Of a stretch of DNA of 64,000 nt, positions 11,901 through 25,180 are shown piece by piece. The stretch is from Bathymodiolus brooksi (Eukaryota > Mollusca > Bivalvia > Mytilida > Modiolidae). The notes under the pieces are model-generated. The model saw only the letters and a program-made list of their open reading frames with translations, ran no database searches and was not told the origin of the DNA. A program made the translations under genes and the position numbers. Positions within the stretch are counted from its first letter, which is position 1; every line of letters starts with the position of its first letter. The DNA is taken from NCBI GenBank assembly GCA_963680875.1, contig OY804579.1, forward strand, positions 36,627,804-36,691,803, given 5' to 3'.

Positions 11901-14900
11901 ATGATGTAAAATAAACTACATGTATCAGCAACCTAATGATGTATAATAAACTACATGGATCAGCAACCTAATGATGTATAATAAACTACATGTATCAGCA
12001 ACCTAATGATGTATAATAAACTACATGGATCAGCAACCTAATGATGTATAATAAACTACATGGATCAGCAACCTAATGATGTATAATAAACTACATGTAT
12101 CAGCAACCTAATGATGTATAATAAACTACATGGATCAGCAACCTAATGATGTATAATAAACACATGGATCAGCAACCTAATGATGTATAATAAACTACAT
12201 GTATCAGCAACCTAATGATGTATAATAAACTACATGTATCAGCAACCTAATGATGTATAATAAACTACATGGATCAGCAACCTAATGATGTATAATAAAC
12301 TACATGGATCAGCAACCTAATGATGTATAATAAACTACATGTATCAGCAACCTAATGATGTATAATAAACTACATGGATCAGCAACCTAATGATGTATAA
12401 TAAACTACATGTATCAGCAACCTAATGATGTATAATAAACTACATGGATCAGCAACCTAATGATGTATAATAAACTACATGTATCAGCAACCTAATGATG
12501 TATAATAAACTACATGGATCAGCAACCTAATGATGTATAATAAACTACATGGATCAGCAACCTAATGATGTATAATAAACTACATGGATCAGCAACCTAA
12601 TGATGTATAATAAACTACATGTATCAGCAACCTAATGATGTATAATAAACTACATGGATCAGCAACCTAATGATGTATAATAAACTACATGGATCAGCAA
12701 CCTAATGATGTATAATAAACTACATGGATCAGCAACCTAATGATGTATAATAAACTACATGTATCAGCAACCTAATGATGTATAATAAACTACATGGATC
12801 AGCAACCTAATGATGTATAATAAACTACATGGATCAGCAACCTAATGATGTATAATAAACTACATGTATCAGCAACCTAATGATGTATAATAAACTACAT
12901 GTATCAGCAACCTAATGATGTATAATAAACTACATGGATCAGCAACCTAATGATGTATAATAAACTACATGTATCAGCAACCTAATGATGTATAATAAAC
13001 TACATGTATCAGCAACCTAATGATGTATAATAAACTACATGGATCAGCAACCTAATGATGTATAATAAACTACATGGATCAGCAACCTAATGATGTATAA
13101 TAAACTACATGTACCAGCAACCTAATGATGTATAATAAACTACATGGATCAGCAACCTAATGATGTATAATAAACTACATGGATCAGCAACCTAATGATG
13201 TATAATAAACTACATGGATCAGCAACCTAATGATGTATAATAAACTACATGGATCAGCAACCTAATGATGTATAATAAACTACATGGATCAGCAACCTAA
13301 TGATGTATAATAAACTACATGGATCAGCAACCTAATGATGTATAATAAACTACATGTATCAGCAACCTAATGATGTATAATAAACTACATGTATCAGCAA
13401 CCTAATGATGTATAATAAACTACATGTATCAGCAACCTAATGATGTATAATAAACTACATGTATCAGCAACCTAATGATGTATAATAAACTACATGTATC
13501 AGCAACCTAATGATGTATAATAAACTACATGTATCAGCAACCTAATGATGTATAATAAACTACATGGATCAGCAACCTAATGATGTATAATAAACTACAT
13601 GTATCAGCAACCTAATGATGTATAATAAACTACATGGATCAGCAACCTAATGATGTATAATAAACTACATGGATCAGCAACCTAATGATGTATAATAAAC
13701 TACATGGATCAGCAACCTAATGATGTATAATAAACTACATGGATCAGCAACCCAATGATGTATAATAAACTACATGTATCAGCAACCTAATGATGTATAA
13801 TAAACTACATGGATCAGCAACCTAATGATGTATAATAAACTACATGGATCAGCAACCTAATGATGTATAATAAACTACATGTATCAGCAACCTAATGATG
13901 TATAATAAACTACATGTATCAGCAACCTAATGATGTATAATAAACTACATGGATCAGCAACCTAATGATGTATAATAAACTACATGTATCAGCAACCTAA
14001 TGATGTATAATAAACTACATGTATCAGCAACCTAATGATGTATAATAAACTACATGGATCAGCAACCTAATGATGTATAATAAACTACATGTATCAGCAA
14101 CCTAATGATGTATAATAAACTACATGTATCAGCAACCTAATGATGTATAATAAACTACATGTTTCAGCAACCTAATGATGTATAATAAACTACATGGATC
14201 AGCAACCTAATGATGTATAATAAACTACATGGATCAGCAACCTAATGATGTATAATAAACTACATGGATCAGCAACCTAATGATGTATAATAAACTACAT
14301 GTATCAGCAACCTAATGATGTATAATAAACTACATGGATCAGCAACCTAATGATGTATAATAAGCTACATGGATCAGCAACCTAATGATGTATAATAAAC
14401 TACATGTATCAGCAACCTAATGATGTATAATAAACTACATGTATCAGCAACCTAATGATGTATAATAAACTACATGGATCAGCAACCTAATGATGTATAA
14501 TAAACTACATGGATCAGCAACCTAATGATGTATAATAAACTACATGTATCAGCAACCTAATGATGTATAATAAACTACATGTATCAGCAACCTAATGATG
14601 TATAATAAACTACATGGATCAGCAACCTAATGATGTATAATAAACTACATGTATCAGCAACCTAATGATGTATAATAAACTACATGGATCAGCAACCTAA
14701 TGATGTATAATAAACTACATGGATCAGTAACCTAATGATGTATAATAAACTACATGGATCAGCAACCTAATGATGTATAATAAACTACATGTATCAGCAA
14801 CCTAATGATGTATAATAAACTACATGGATCAGCAACCTAATGATGTATAATAAACTACATGGATCAGCAACCTAATGATGTATAATAAACTACATGGATC

Positions 14901-17900
14901 AGCAACCTAATGATGTATAATAAACTACATGGATCAGCAACCTAATGATGTATAATAAGCTACATGGATCAGCAACCTAATGATGTATAATAAACTACAT
15001 GTATCAGCAACCTAATGATGTATAATAAACTACATGTATCAGCAACCTAATGATGTATAATAAACTACATGGATCAGCAACCTAATGATGTATAATAAAC
15101 TACATGGATCAGCAACCTAATGATGTATAATAAACTACATGGATCAGCAACCTAATGATGTATAATAAACTACATGGATCAGCAACCTAATGATGTATAA
15201 TAAACTACATGTATCAGCAACCTAATGATGTATAATAAACTACATGGATCAGCAACCTAATGATGTATAATAAACTACATGTATCAGCAACCTAATGATG
15301 TATAATAAACTACATGTATCAGCAACCTAATGATGTATAATAAACTACATGTATCAGCAACCTAATGATGTATAATAAACTACATGGATCAGCAACCTAA
15401 TGATGTATAATAAACTACATGGATCAGCAACCTAATGATGTATAATAAACTACATGGATCAGCAACCTAATGATGTAAAATAAACTACATGTATCAGCAA
15501 CCTAATGATGTATAATAAACTACATGGATCAGCAACCTAATGATGTATAATAAACTACATGTATCAGCAACCTAATGATGTATAATAAACTACATGGATC
15601 AGCAACCTAATGATGTATAATAAACTACATGGATCAGCAACCTAATGATGTATAATAAACTACATGTATCAGCAACCTAATGATGTATAATAAACTACAT
15701 GGATCAGCAACCTAATGATGTATAATAAACTACATGGATCAGCAACCTAATGATGTATAATAAACTACATGTATCAGCAACCTAATGATGTATAATAAAC
15801 TACATGTATCAGCAACCTAATGATGTATAATAAACTACATGGATCAGCAACCTAATGATGTATAATAAACTACATGGATCAGCAACCTAATGATGTATAA
15901 TAAACTACATGTATCAGCAACCTAATGATGTATAATAAACTACATGGATCAGCAACCTAATGATGTATAATAAACTACATGTATCAGCAACCTAATGATG
16001 TATAATAAACTACATGGATCAGCAACCTAATGATGTATAATAAACTACATGTATCAGCAACCTAATGATGTATAATAAACTACATGGATCAGCAACCTAA
16101 TGATGTATAATAAACTACATGGATCAGCAACCTAATGATGTATAATAAACTACATGGATCAGCAACCTAATGATGTATAATAAACTACATGGATCAGCAA
16201 CCTAATGATGTATAATAAACTACATGTATCAGCAACCTAATGATGTATAATAAACTACATGGATCAGCAACCTAATGATGTATAATAAACTACATGGATC
16301 AGCAACCTAATGATGTATAATAAACTACATGGATCAGCAACCTAATGATGTATAATAAACTACATGTATCAGCAACCTAATGATGTATAATAAACTACAT
16401 GGATCAGCAACCTAATGATGTATAATAAACTACATGGATCAGCAACCTAATGATGTATAATAAACTACATGTATCAGCAACCTAATGATGTATAATAAAC
16501 TACATGTATCAGCAACCTAATGATGTATAATAAACTACATGGATCAGCAACCTAATGATGTATAATAAACTACATGTATCAGCAACCTAATGATGTATAA
16601 TAAACTACATGTATCAGCAACCTAATGATGTATAATAAACTACATGGATCAGCAACCTAATGATGTATAATAAACTACATGGATCAGCAACCTAATGATG
16701 TATAATAAACTACATGGATCAGCAACCTAATGATGTATAATAAACTACATGTACCAGCAACCTAATGATGTATAATAAACTACATGGATCAGCAACCTAA
16801 TGATGTATAATAAACTACATGGATCAGCAACCTAATGATGTATAATAAACTACATGGATCAGCAACCTAATGATGTATAATAAACTACATGGATCAGCAA
16901 CCTAATGATGTATAATAAACTACATGGATCAGCAACCTAATGATGTATAATAAACTACATGGATCAGCAACCTAATGATGTATAATAAACTACATGTATC
17001 AGCAACCTAATGATGTATAATAAACTACATGTATCAGCAACCTAATGATGTATAATAAACTACATGTATCAGCAACCTAATGATGTATAATAAACTACAT
17101 GTATCAGCAACCTAATGATGTATAATAAACTACATGTATCAGCAACCTAATGATGTATAATAAACTACATGTATCAGCAACCTAATGATGTATAATAAAC
17201 TACATGGATCAGCAACCTAATGATGTATAATAAACTACATGTATCAGCAACCTAATGATGTATAATAAACTACATGGATCAGCAACCTAATGATGTATAA
17301 TAAACTACATGGATCAGCAACCTAATGATGTATAATAAACTACATGGATCAGCAACCTAATGATGTATAATAAACTACATGGATCAGCAACCCAATGATG
17401 TATAATAAACTACATGTATCAGCAACCTAATGATGTATAATAAACTACATGGATCAGCAACCTAATGATGTATAATAAACTACATGGATCAGCAACCTAA
17501 TGATGTATAATAAACTACATGTATCAGCAACCTAATGATGTATAATAAACTACATGTATCAGCAACCTAATGATGTATAATAAACTACATGGATCAGCAA
17601 CCTAATGATGTATAATAAACTACATGTATCAGCAACCTAATGATGTATAATAAACTACATGTATCAGCAACCTAATGATGTATAATAAACTACATGGATC
17701 AGCAACCTAATGATGTATAATAAACTACATGTATCAGCAACCTAATGATGTATAATAAACTACATGTATCAGCAACCTAATGATGTATAATAAACTACAT
17801 GGATCAGCAACCTAATGATGTATAATAAACTACATGGATCAGCAACCTAATGATGTATAATAAACTACATGGATCAGCAACCTAATGATGTATAATAAAC

Positions 17901-18410
17901 TACATGTATCAGCAACCTAATGATGTATAATAAACTACATGGATCAGCAACCTAATGATGTATAATAAACTACATGTATCAGCAACCTAATGATGTATAA
18001 TAAACTACATGGATCAGCAACCTAATGATGTATAATAAACTACATGGATCAGCAACCTAATGATGTATAATAAACTACATGGATCAGCAACCTAATGATG
18101 TATAATAAACTACATGAATCAGCAACCTAATGATGTATAATAAACTACATGGATCAGCAACCTAATGATGTATAATAAACTACATGGATCAGCAACCTAA
18201 TGATGTATAATAAACTACATGGATCAGCAACCTAATGATGTATAATAAACTACATGGATCAGCAACCTAATGATGTATAATAAACTACATGTATCAGCAA
18301 CCTAATGATGTATAATAAACTACATGTATCAGCAACCTAATGATGTATAATAAACTACATGTATCAGCAACCTAATGATGTATAATAAACTACATGTATC
18401 AGCAACCTAA
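8951..18410. repeat. 9.46-kb minisatellite, 270 copies of a 35-bp unit
   Basis: The unit reads 'agcaacctaatgatgtataa' followed by 'taaactacatggatc'. The length is 270 full units plus a 10-base partial; one 1-base insertion (near 11781) and one 1-base deletion (near 12161) cancel. Most copies differ only at unit position 32 (G or T: 'ggatc' or 'gtatc'). Rarer variants ('taagctac', 'agtaacc', 'gtaccagc', 'cccaatg', 'gtaaaat') mark higher-order duplications. It is stop-dense with no ORF, and lies right of gene 2, possibly inside its 5' intron. Confidence 0.98.
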
Positions 18411-18411
18411 T

Positions 18412-18925
18412 AATGCAACTTTACGACAAAAGAGATTATTTTAAATTTCCCATCGTGAACTTTCCATTTTATATGTAGCAGCATTGCCACAGCGATTGCA
18501 TATTTTGTATATATATTTATGTTGGTACAATATCACAGAAATGTTGTTTCCTAGTGGGTAAGTTGATGTCCACAATTAGCTTTGCGGTCGCAACCATGAT
18601 AAATAACTGTTACGAAATATCTGTTTCCCAGATGACCACGGATGTGTTCCGTTTGTCGTAATCACAATCCGGTCCTTTCCTCATTCCTGTCTCATCACCG
18701 GGTGTGTATCAAGAACAACACAACGGGTGCCACCAATAGAATTGGAATTGTTTACCATTCCGGTTGTTAGTGATGTTCATTTTGCTCAATTTCCTGTGTT
18801 ATGCTTTGTAGATAATTGTTTATCCATTTGTCCTCTTTTATTTGGCCATTATAGTGTTCGTTCTCCTTAGGGCTACGCCTTCTGGTTACCACTTTGGTAT
18901 CTTCAAACTGTTCTTGCAATTTTTT
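18412..18925 (-). repeat. Family C copy (minus) abutting the 35-bp array
   Basis: It begins right at the end of the satellite with 'acgacaaaagagattatttt', then 'gaactttccattttatatgt', 'tccgtttgtcgtaatcacaa', 'tctcatcaccgggtgtgtat' and 'ccactttggtatcttcaaac'. The satellite's right edge therefore coincides with the end of a family C element. Confidence 0.75.
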
Positions 18926-19074
18926 GTTGTCAAATCTTGACGCAAATTACTTTGATTTTGAGGTGTTATCCGTTACCACAAAGAAGGTAGTATAATATGC
19001 CTAACAAAGAACATCAAACCTTGGGATCTATTTAAATGTTTCTTTTTAAGTATATTTAATATATTTCTTGACAA

Positions 19075-19480
19075 TTCATATAGAGCTAAGAGTGAGTGAT
19101 TGTTGTTTAGCGCCAACTCAGCAATTTTTCAGCTATATCATGCCGATGGTTTGGTTGATTTATGGTGTTCAAATCCAATTTCAACAATATTTCAGTTTTA
19201 TTCGTGGAGGAAACCGGAGAAAACCACCGACCTGCCGAAAGTCACTGAGAAACTGAAATAACAGTCCGCGGATAGACATGTCGCCCCACTCGGACACATT
19301 ATCAGGATTCCGAGCCAACCAGTCTTAGTTCTTTCTCCTTAACGCTGTGTTCTTAGCGGAGAAGCAACAAATACTAATTTTTATATTTGGTTTGACGCGA
19401 TCTGGGCTCGAACCCATGATCTACCACACTGGAGGAGAACACGCTAAGAATTACACCACCGACGCAGGTTCAAGGTATAG
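19075..19480 (-). mobile_element. SINE A copy (minus strand), with mixed tail
   Basis: The tRNA-like head lies at 19465-19390 on the minus strand: 'gtcggtggtgtaattcttag' (A-box region) and 'tgggttcgagccc' (B box). A body with 'aaggagaaagaactaagact' and 'tccgagtggggcgacatgtc' follows. The left part has the SINE A tail 'aacgccaactcagcaatttt' plus a segment of SINE B ('ggaggaaaccggagaaaacc'), so two elements may be joined. Confidence 0.7.
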
Positions 19481-20878
19481 ACACACTCATTGATCATTAC
19501 CGTCTTAGTAATAAGAGATACATTGTGTTAGACAAGACTATAATGATGTATGCTTAAATATATATACTTTTACTGATAATTGCTTTTTAATAACGCTTTC
19601 GATTCTGTATCATTTGAATTATTTATTAGTTTTTAAAGTTTTTAAACTATGAACTGCATCATTTATTCTGTATTAGGTCAAGATTACAATCATCTGTTTC
19701 ATACCCTTTTATTTTGTGTGCGCTAATATTAATTTAGAACTTAAGACGAAATTAATTAAAATTTAACATAAACCACCACAATTAGCAGACGGTGCCTCAT
19801 TGGTTTTAGATAGAAATAAAATATATTTACAACCAAACAAAAGTAGATTGGTATTCTTCGACAACTCGAGTCACATTATTTAACAATACAAAATAGTGAC
19901 AAAGTGATTTGCGAAGTTGTAATTCCATGAATTGAAAGATCTTAGTCCTTAAAGTTAGAACTAATTTTAGAATAACACCTAATTAGGTAGACTTCATATG
20001 AGGGTACACACAAATATTCCTTTTTTATGCAACAGTTGAAAAAAAATAATATAATTTTTGATCATCTTAGGTAACTTTCATAAATATATGCTATAGTATT
20101 AAATACTGTGTAGGATTTGTATTTGTTTGAAACATTGTTCAAATATATTACATTTAATTGATTAAATAAGTATAAATTTACTTATATTTACAGCATCTTC
20201 ATTATATTATATCTTTTTTCAATCCATTGTACTAGTAAATCCAAATTTAACACATACCTTAAAGTTCCATTTTTTTATTACTGATTGACCAACATGAATC
20301 GGAAGTCGCACGTGGGATTTAAAACATACACTAATATATGCAACAATGAAAATTATTTCAAAATAGGTTGGATTAGGTTTATGGTCAAAACAAGAGGGGG
20401 GAATATATAAATATATGTTTTGTTTTGTTTTGTTTTGTTTTGTTGTTGTTGGTTTTTTTTGTGTGTTCAGTGGTCAGAGTATCTGGTCATTATTTTATGT
20501 AATTATATTATGAGCGTTTATTATCGTTAAATATATGTTGTAGTTCATTTTTCAAAAAAACGAAAACGGAGTTTTTTTATGATGTGCTCATTTGTTTTTT
20601 CCCTGTACAAATGAGTTTGTAAAACAAGCATACTGTGTAAAACTCATACATAATATTTTGAAAATACTATAACATATTTTTAATTAGAGTGGTGTCATTT
20701 TCAAACGTATTTATTTATGATGGACCAGTGAAATCGTAAGTTATATAAGATTATCCAAATTTATATGGATTTCTTTTGCGGTTTTATGTGATTTCGCTTT
20801 TTAGTTTCAATGTTTTTATTTAGAATAAAAGCGGTTTGCTAAGAAGTCTTTATGTCTGCTTGATTTTGCACGAGAAAG
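19481..20878. other. AT-rich stretch with a (ttttg)n microsatellite
   Basis: The microsatellite 'ttttgttttgttttgttttg' is at about 20418-20445. No exon or repeat otherwise identified. Confidence 0.5.
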
Positions 20879-21429
20879 TTTTTGGCAGTAATACGGGCGG
20901 GTTGTCACTGAGCTATAAATAGCTGATAGACGTATTTTGGCGGTAATACTGGCGGGTTGTCACTGAGATATAAATAGCTGATAGACGTATTATGGCGGTA
21001 ATACTGGCGGGTTGTCACTGAGCTATTAATAGCTGATAGACGTATTTTGGCGGTAATACTGGCGGGTTGTCACTGAGCTATTAATAGCTGATAGACGTAT
21101 TATGGCGGTAATACTGGCGGGTTGTCACTGAGCTATTAATAGCTGATAGACGTATTTTGGCGGTAATACTGGCGGGTTGTCACTGAGCTATTAATAGCTG
21201 ATAGACGTATTTTGGCGGTAATACTGGCGGGTTGTCACTGAGCTATTAATAGCTGATAGACGTATTTTGGCGGTAATACTGGCGGGTTGTCACTGAGCTA
21301 TTAATAGCTGATAGACGTATTATGGCGGTAATACTGGCGGGTTGTCACTGAGCTATTAATAGCTGATAGACGTATTTTGGCGGTAATACTGGCGGGTTGT
21401 CACTGAGCTAAAAATAACTGATAAACGTA
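20879..21429. repeat. 55-bp tandem repeat, 10 copies
   Basis: The unit contains 'tggcggtaatactggcgggt' and 'tgtcactgagct'. The first copies read 'agctataaatagct', while later copies read the perfect 14-base palindrome 'agctattaatagct'. A second alternating site is 'tttt' or 'ttat' before 'ggcgg'. It is GC-richer than its surroundings. Confidence 0.96.
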
Positions 21430-22149
21430 TAACTATCATCGAGATACTCTCAGCAACTTCAAATGTTGGTACGTTCTGCTTAGTAAATTACAGGGCGATT
21501 TTTTTATGTACAATTTTATGGTATGTATATTGATGTTTTTGTTTGTATTTAGTTAATAAATGTTGTCTCGCAAAGAAAATATGGGATTACTGCGAGCAAA
21601 CAATCCTAATCCAAGTCTTGTCTCTTATTTAGCCCTTAATTATAAATTATTTAAATTCGGACGATTTTTTTCACATGACCTTTAGTGATTGTGAGTTTAT
21701 ACATACTCTATTATATTTACTCTTGTTGCGAATTTTCCACAGGGAGAATTTAAACTTATATTTGAAAACTGCAAAAACCCAATTGGATTAAAGCAATACC
21801 TACGATACAAACAAATAACGCATATTATAATAAATTACTCGTATTCCTACGCATACATATCCACGCAATTTTAACACAGTTACTAGTGATCATGCTTGAG
21901 CGGACATTCAATCCTTTTTACATTTATTACCGGAAATCGAAAGTAGAAATTTCGAAAGGAAGTCAATGGCTGGACGTCTGAATATTGATTATTTTGTTTA
22001 ATTAATTATCGAACTAATTGAAATGGACTATTCATACAAGCCATAAACAAAATATACAGTACATATTACCTTAAGGATACAGAGAGCTATGTATCAATTC
22101 CACCAACAAGATAGAGGAGCGACATACAAAACAACATATTATGGACACT
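21430..22149. other. AT-rich stretch, nothing recognised
   Basis: No ORF over 60 codons and no recognised repeat. Confidence 0.5.
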
Positions 22150-22475
22150 TCATAAATCGGTATATTTTTTCTCATGAAAGTGTTCTCATATGGTCGTCTT
22201 GTGTTGTTCGTTATGATTTCCGTGTAAATCATCTTTACTTCCATATGTTTTGTCGGTAGTCATGTTTTATTGATGTTAATATACTGGTGTTCAACATGAT
22301 TTCCATGTCTGATGATGTTCGTGTCGTTTAACGGTAATACGACGTGTGTCACTAATTGTGTAGGAACTGTATTGTATTGTAAATTATTGTTTGTCTTTTT
22401 TTCTTTTATGTATTGTATTGTCTGTCCTTCTCCGATTTACGGCTTCTGATTACCCATTTGGTATCTTCAAATATT
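22150..22475 (-). repeat. Family C fragment (minus), diverged
   Basis: 'gtaatacgacgtgtgtcact', 'cttctccgatttacggcttc' and 'cccatttggtatcttcaaat' match family C. The 5' half is poorly conserved. Confidence 0.6.
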
Positions 22476-23908
22476 TCTTATTGCATATACACTAGCTTAC
22501 AGGGTTTTCTAAAGAAAGGCATTTTTAACTTCAGATTTTTTTTATCAATATTGAATGATGTATAGTTGCATAAAGATTTTAAAAGTGAAATTACAAATAT
22601 ATAATGTGTTGAATAGCCAACGGATTTTTAGTTATTGAAATTTAAAGCACTACTATTAATCATTTTAGTATTCACCATCTTTGTTTAGAAATCATCTGTA
22701 GTGACTAAGAGATGTTTTTCAAACACATGATGGACAAGGCGGTCTGTAAACGATCAATCATCCATCTAAATGCTTTCATTTTAGGCTTAAATCAAATTGG
22801 ATTGGAAGGGTAATGGCAATTAGTACATTTCATGTCATCTATATATTAGAATACATCTTAAAACTGTGTCACACGATGGCACTTCAAAATAAATGATGTT
22901 AGCATATCAAGGGTGACCGAAAATGGAATATTTTTATTTGTTTGAAGAATATTTAGTTACATAATGACATTACGAATGGAAATATAACTTTGTTTTATAT
23001 GAATAAAGATTGAGTTGGCAATGGTATGCGACACATAAACCATTTATGACATGACTATACAACATATCGTACTTTGGAGCTTTGTCAACAAAAGTAGAGT
23101 AGAAAAGAGATGTTAACGTTGGGAAGAATAATTGTATCAAAGCCAGTTATAAACAAGAAGAAACAAACAGCATTCATTAAAGAAAACCGTAAACTATTTT
23201 TCTGTTATTTCTTCGTTTGTTAAAAAAAAGATTCTATAACATGCATGATTACTTGAAAAAATTAGATTGCATGTTCAAACATTTGTACAAAACTGTGATT
23301 TAACCCGATTATGATTCTTTATATGTTTCCTGTTGTAAGTTTACTATTACTCAACGTGTGGTAATTGCTTTACAGATCATGAGATGACAGGGCAGCGGAT
23401 ATGGAAATGGATTTCCCATAATTCATGCGTTTTACTATGTAACGGTTCAGTGGTATAATTTGCAATATAACGAAACTTCAGAGAACAAAACTACCAGATG
23501 ATAACAAGGCTTCTAAGAATGAGTTTACAAATGGGTTTCATAGAAATGACCACGTTCCGTTTGTCGTAATCACAATCCCATCCTTGGACATCTTTAAAAG
23601 AGAACTTAAGGCTCACTTTTTTTAGAATTGCTTTTAAGAATTTCTTGTAGATTTTTAGTAGTCTTCAGAATATTTGATTTTTTTAATGACAGTGCTCTTT
23701 TTAAAAGCATATGATTTTGAAATTCCTTTTTAGTTTCTTTTAGTAGTTTTCAAGGGTATTTAATTTTTAACCGATAGTGCTCTTTTCTAAAGCTTTTAAT
23801 TTTGATTTTATGATTTGTTATACTGTCTTGTATATATGTGTCTGCTTATATATATATATATACGTCTGAAAATTAAACCAAACAGTGTTAGAATTAGATT
23901 TTAGAGCT
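22476..23908. other. AT-rich stretch, nothing clearly recognised
   Basis: A short family C echo ('gaccacgttccgtttgtcgt') at about 23550 precedes 'catctttaaaagagaactta' and two diverged copies of a 'tttttagtagt.ttcag' segment (23640-23780) ending near an (AT) tract at 23848-23861. No gene signal. Confidence 0.45.
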
Positions 23909-24024
23909 GTCAAATTTTTGTTCTTCCCTCGACGGGATTTGAACCCACACCATTGTTACACTGCAGCACCATTCGCTTAGCCTTACGTCCAGCGCCCTAG
24001 ACCACTCGACTACATCCACTCCCT
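23909..24024 (-). mobile_element. tRNA-derived SINE (Leu/Ser-type head), copy 2
   Basis: This is the same element as 1-117, with B box 'ggttcaaatcccg'-like on the minus strand, followed by an (AT) microsatellite at 24027-24040. The A box is slightly changed ('tagtcgagtggtctaggg'). Confidence 0.75.
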
Positions 24025-24737
24025 GGATATATATATATATTGTTTTGTTTTAACTTTTACTTCATATCAATTGGTGTCTTGTATAATTGTTATGGTTTTA
24101 TAATGTGAAGCGCTTAGAGTGATTACTACATAATGCGCTATATAAATATTGTATAATAATAATAATAGCATAAGTTACAGAAATAACTGTGATTGTATAT
24201 TGTAATTTCATTTTATTCGTTCATCATTTATATCTCGGTAACAAATTCACTGATGACATGTTATGGGCTTGGCAGGTCTACTACTTGCTTATCTCTCCTA
24301 TCAATATTCCCCAATCAAAGCACAATATATCCTGGATACAATCTATTGAATCAGAATTGATATCTTTTCAGTATCCATCGCCAGTTTGACTATTTCAATT
24401 ATTACCATAAAGAACATTCAACTGTACCATGACGTACCATACAATAATAATTATAGAGTATACAAGAACAAACGAAAAACTTATTAAGAAACAAAATGAA
24501 TTGATTTTATTGCGGTTAGTATCACTTAATTATTATTTTGTTGTTATTGATTAGCGTGTTTATATTTTTTCCGCTCAGCCTTTGGCATGACTCAATCAAA
24601 TTATTTTGATTTATTTGATGTGGTTCTGTGCAGGTTTATGTTACTGTTGATGTTCTGAACACAAGAGTAAATGTTTGGAATTCCATTACTGGTTTCACTT
24701 TGAAAGTGTTACGGTCAATATCAAAAAGAGGGTCTCA
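24025..24737. other. Nothing recognised between SINE and 71-bp array
   Basis: The segment at 24090-24170 ('gtgaagcgcttagagtgatt', 'taatgcgctatataaatatt') resembles the 3' tail common to many metazoan repeats. ORFs at 24189 and 24628 are unsupported. Confidence 0.45.
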
Positions 24738-25112
24738 TAATCGCTACGTAATATCTGTGTCAAAGTTGATCACCGGTATATACCATGTATTGTGGGCAGA
24801 TTCCCATAAAACCGTTACGTAATATCTGTGTCAAGGTAGATCACGGGTATCTACCATGTATCGTGGGCACATTCCCATATAACCGTTATGTAATATCTGT
24901 GTCAAGGTTGATCACGGGTATGTATCGTGTATCGTGGTCACATTTCCATATAACCGTTACGTAATATCTGTGTCAAGGTTGTTCACGGGTATGTTCCGTG
25001 TATTGTGGGCACATTCCCAAATAACCACTACGTAATATCTGTGTCAAAGTTGATCACGGGTATGTACCATTATCGTGGGCACATTTCCATATAGCCGTTA
25101 CGTAATATCTGT
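24738..25112. repeat. 71-bp tandem repeat, left part (about 5 copies)
   Basis: The unit contains 'acgtaatatctgtgtcaagg' and 'cgtgggcacattccc'. Starts of 'aaccgtt' at 24810, 24881 and 24952 give a period of 71. Copies differ by several substitutions. It is interrupted at 25112 by the retrotransposon and resumes at 28711. Confidence 0.9.
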
Positions 25113-25180
25113 ATCTGGTACGTTGTAGAACCCAACTATGGTTTTTATACAACGGGTAGAGAGAGCGCCGATGGCGATCT

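Noticed and set aside
8951..18410. CRISPR array
   Set aside because: Units are contiguous identical copies with no unique spacers, and the window is eukaryotic.
19385..19470. Functional tRNA gene
   Set aside because: A- and B-box-like elements are present but the sequence is the head of a SINE A copy, repeated at 29.5 and 53.7 kb.
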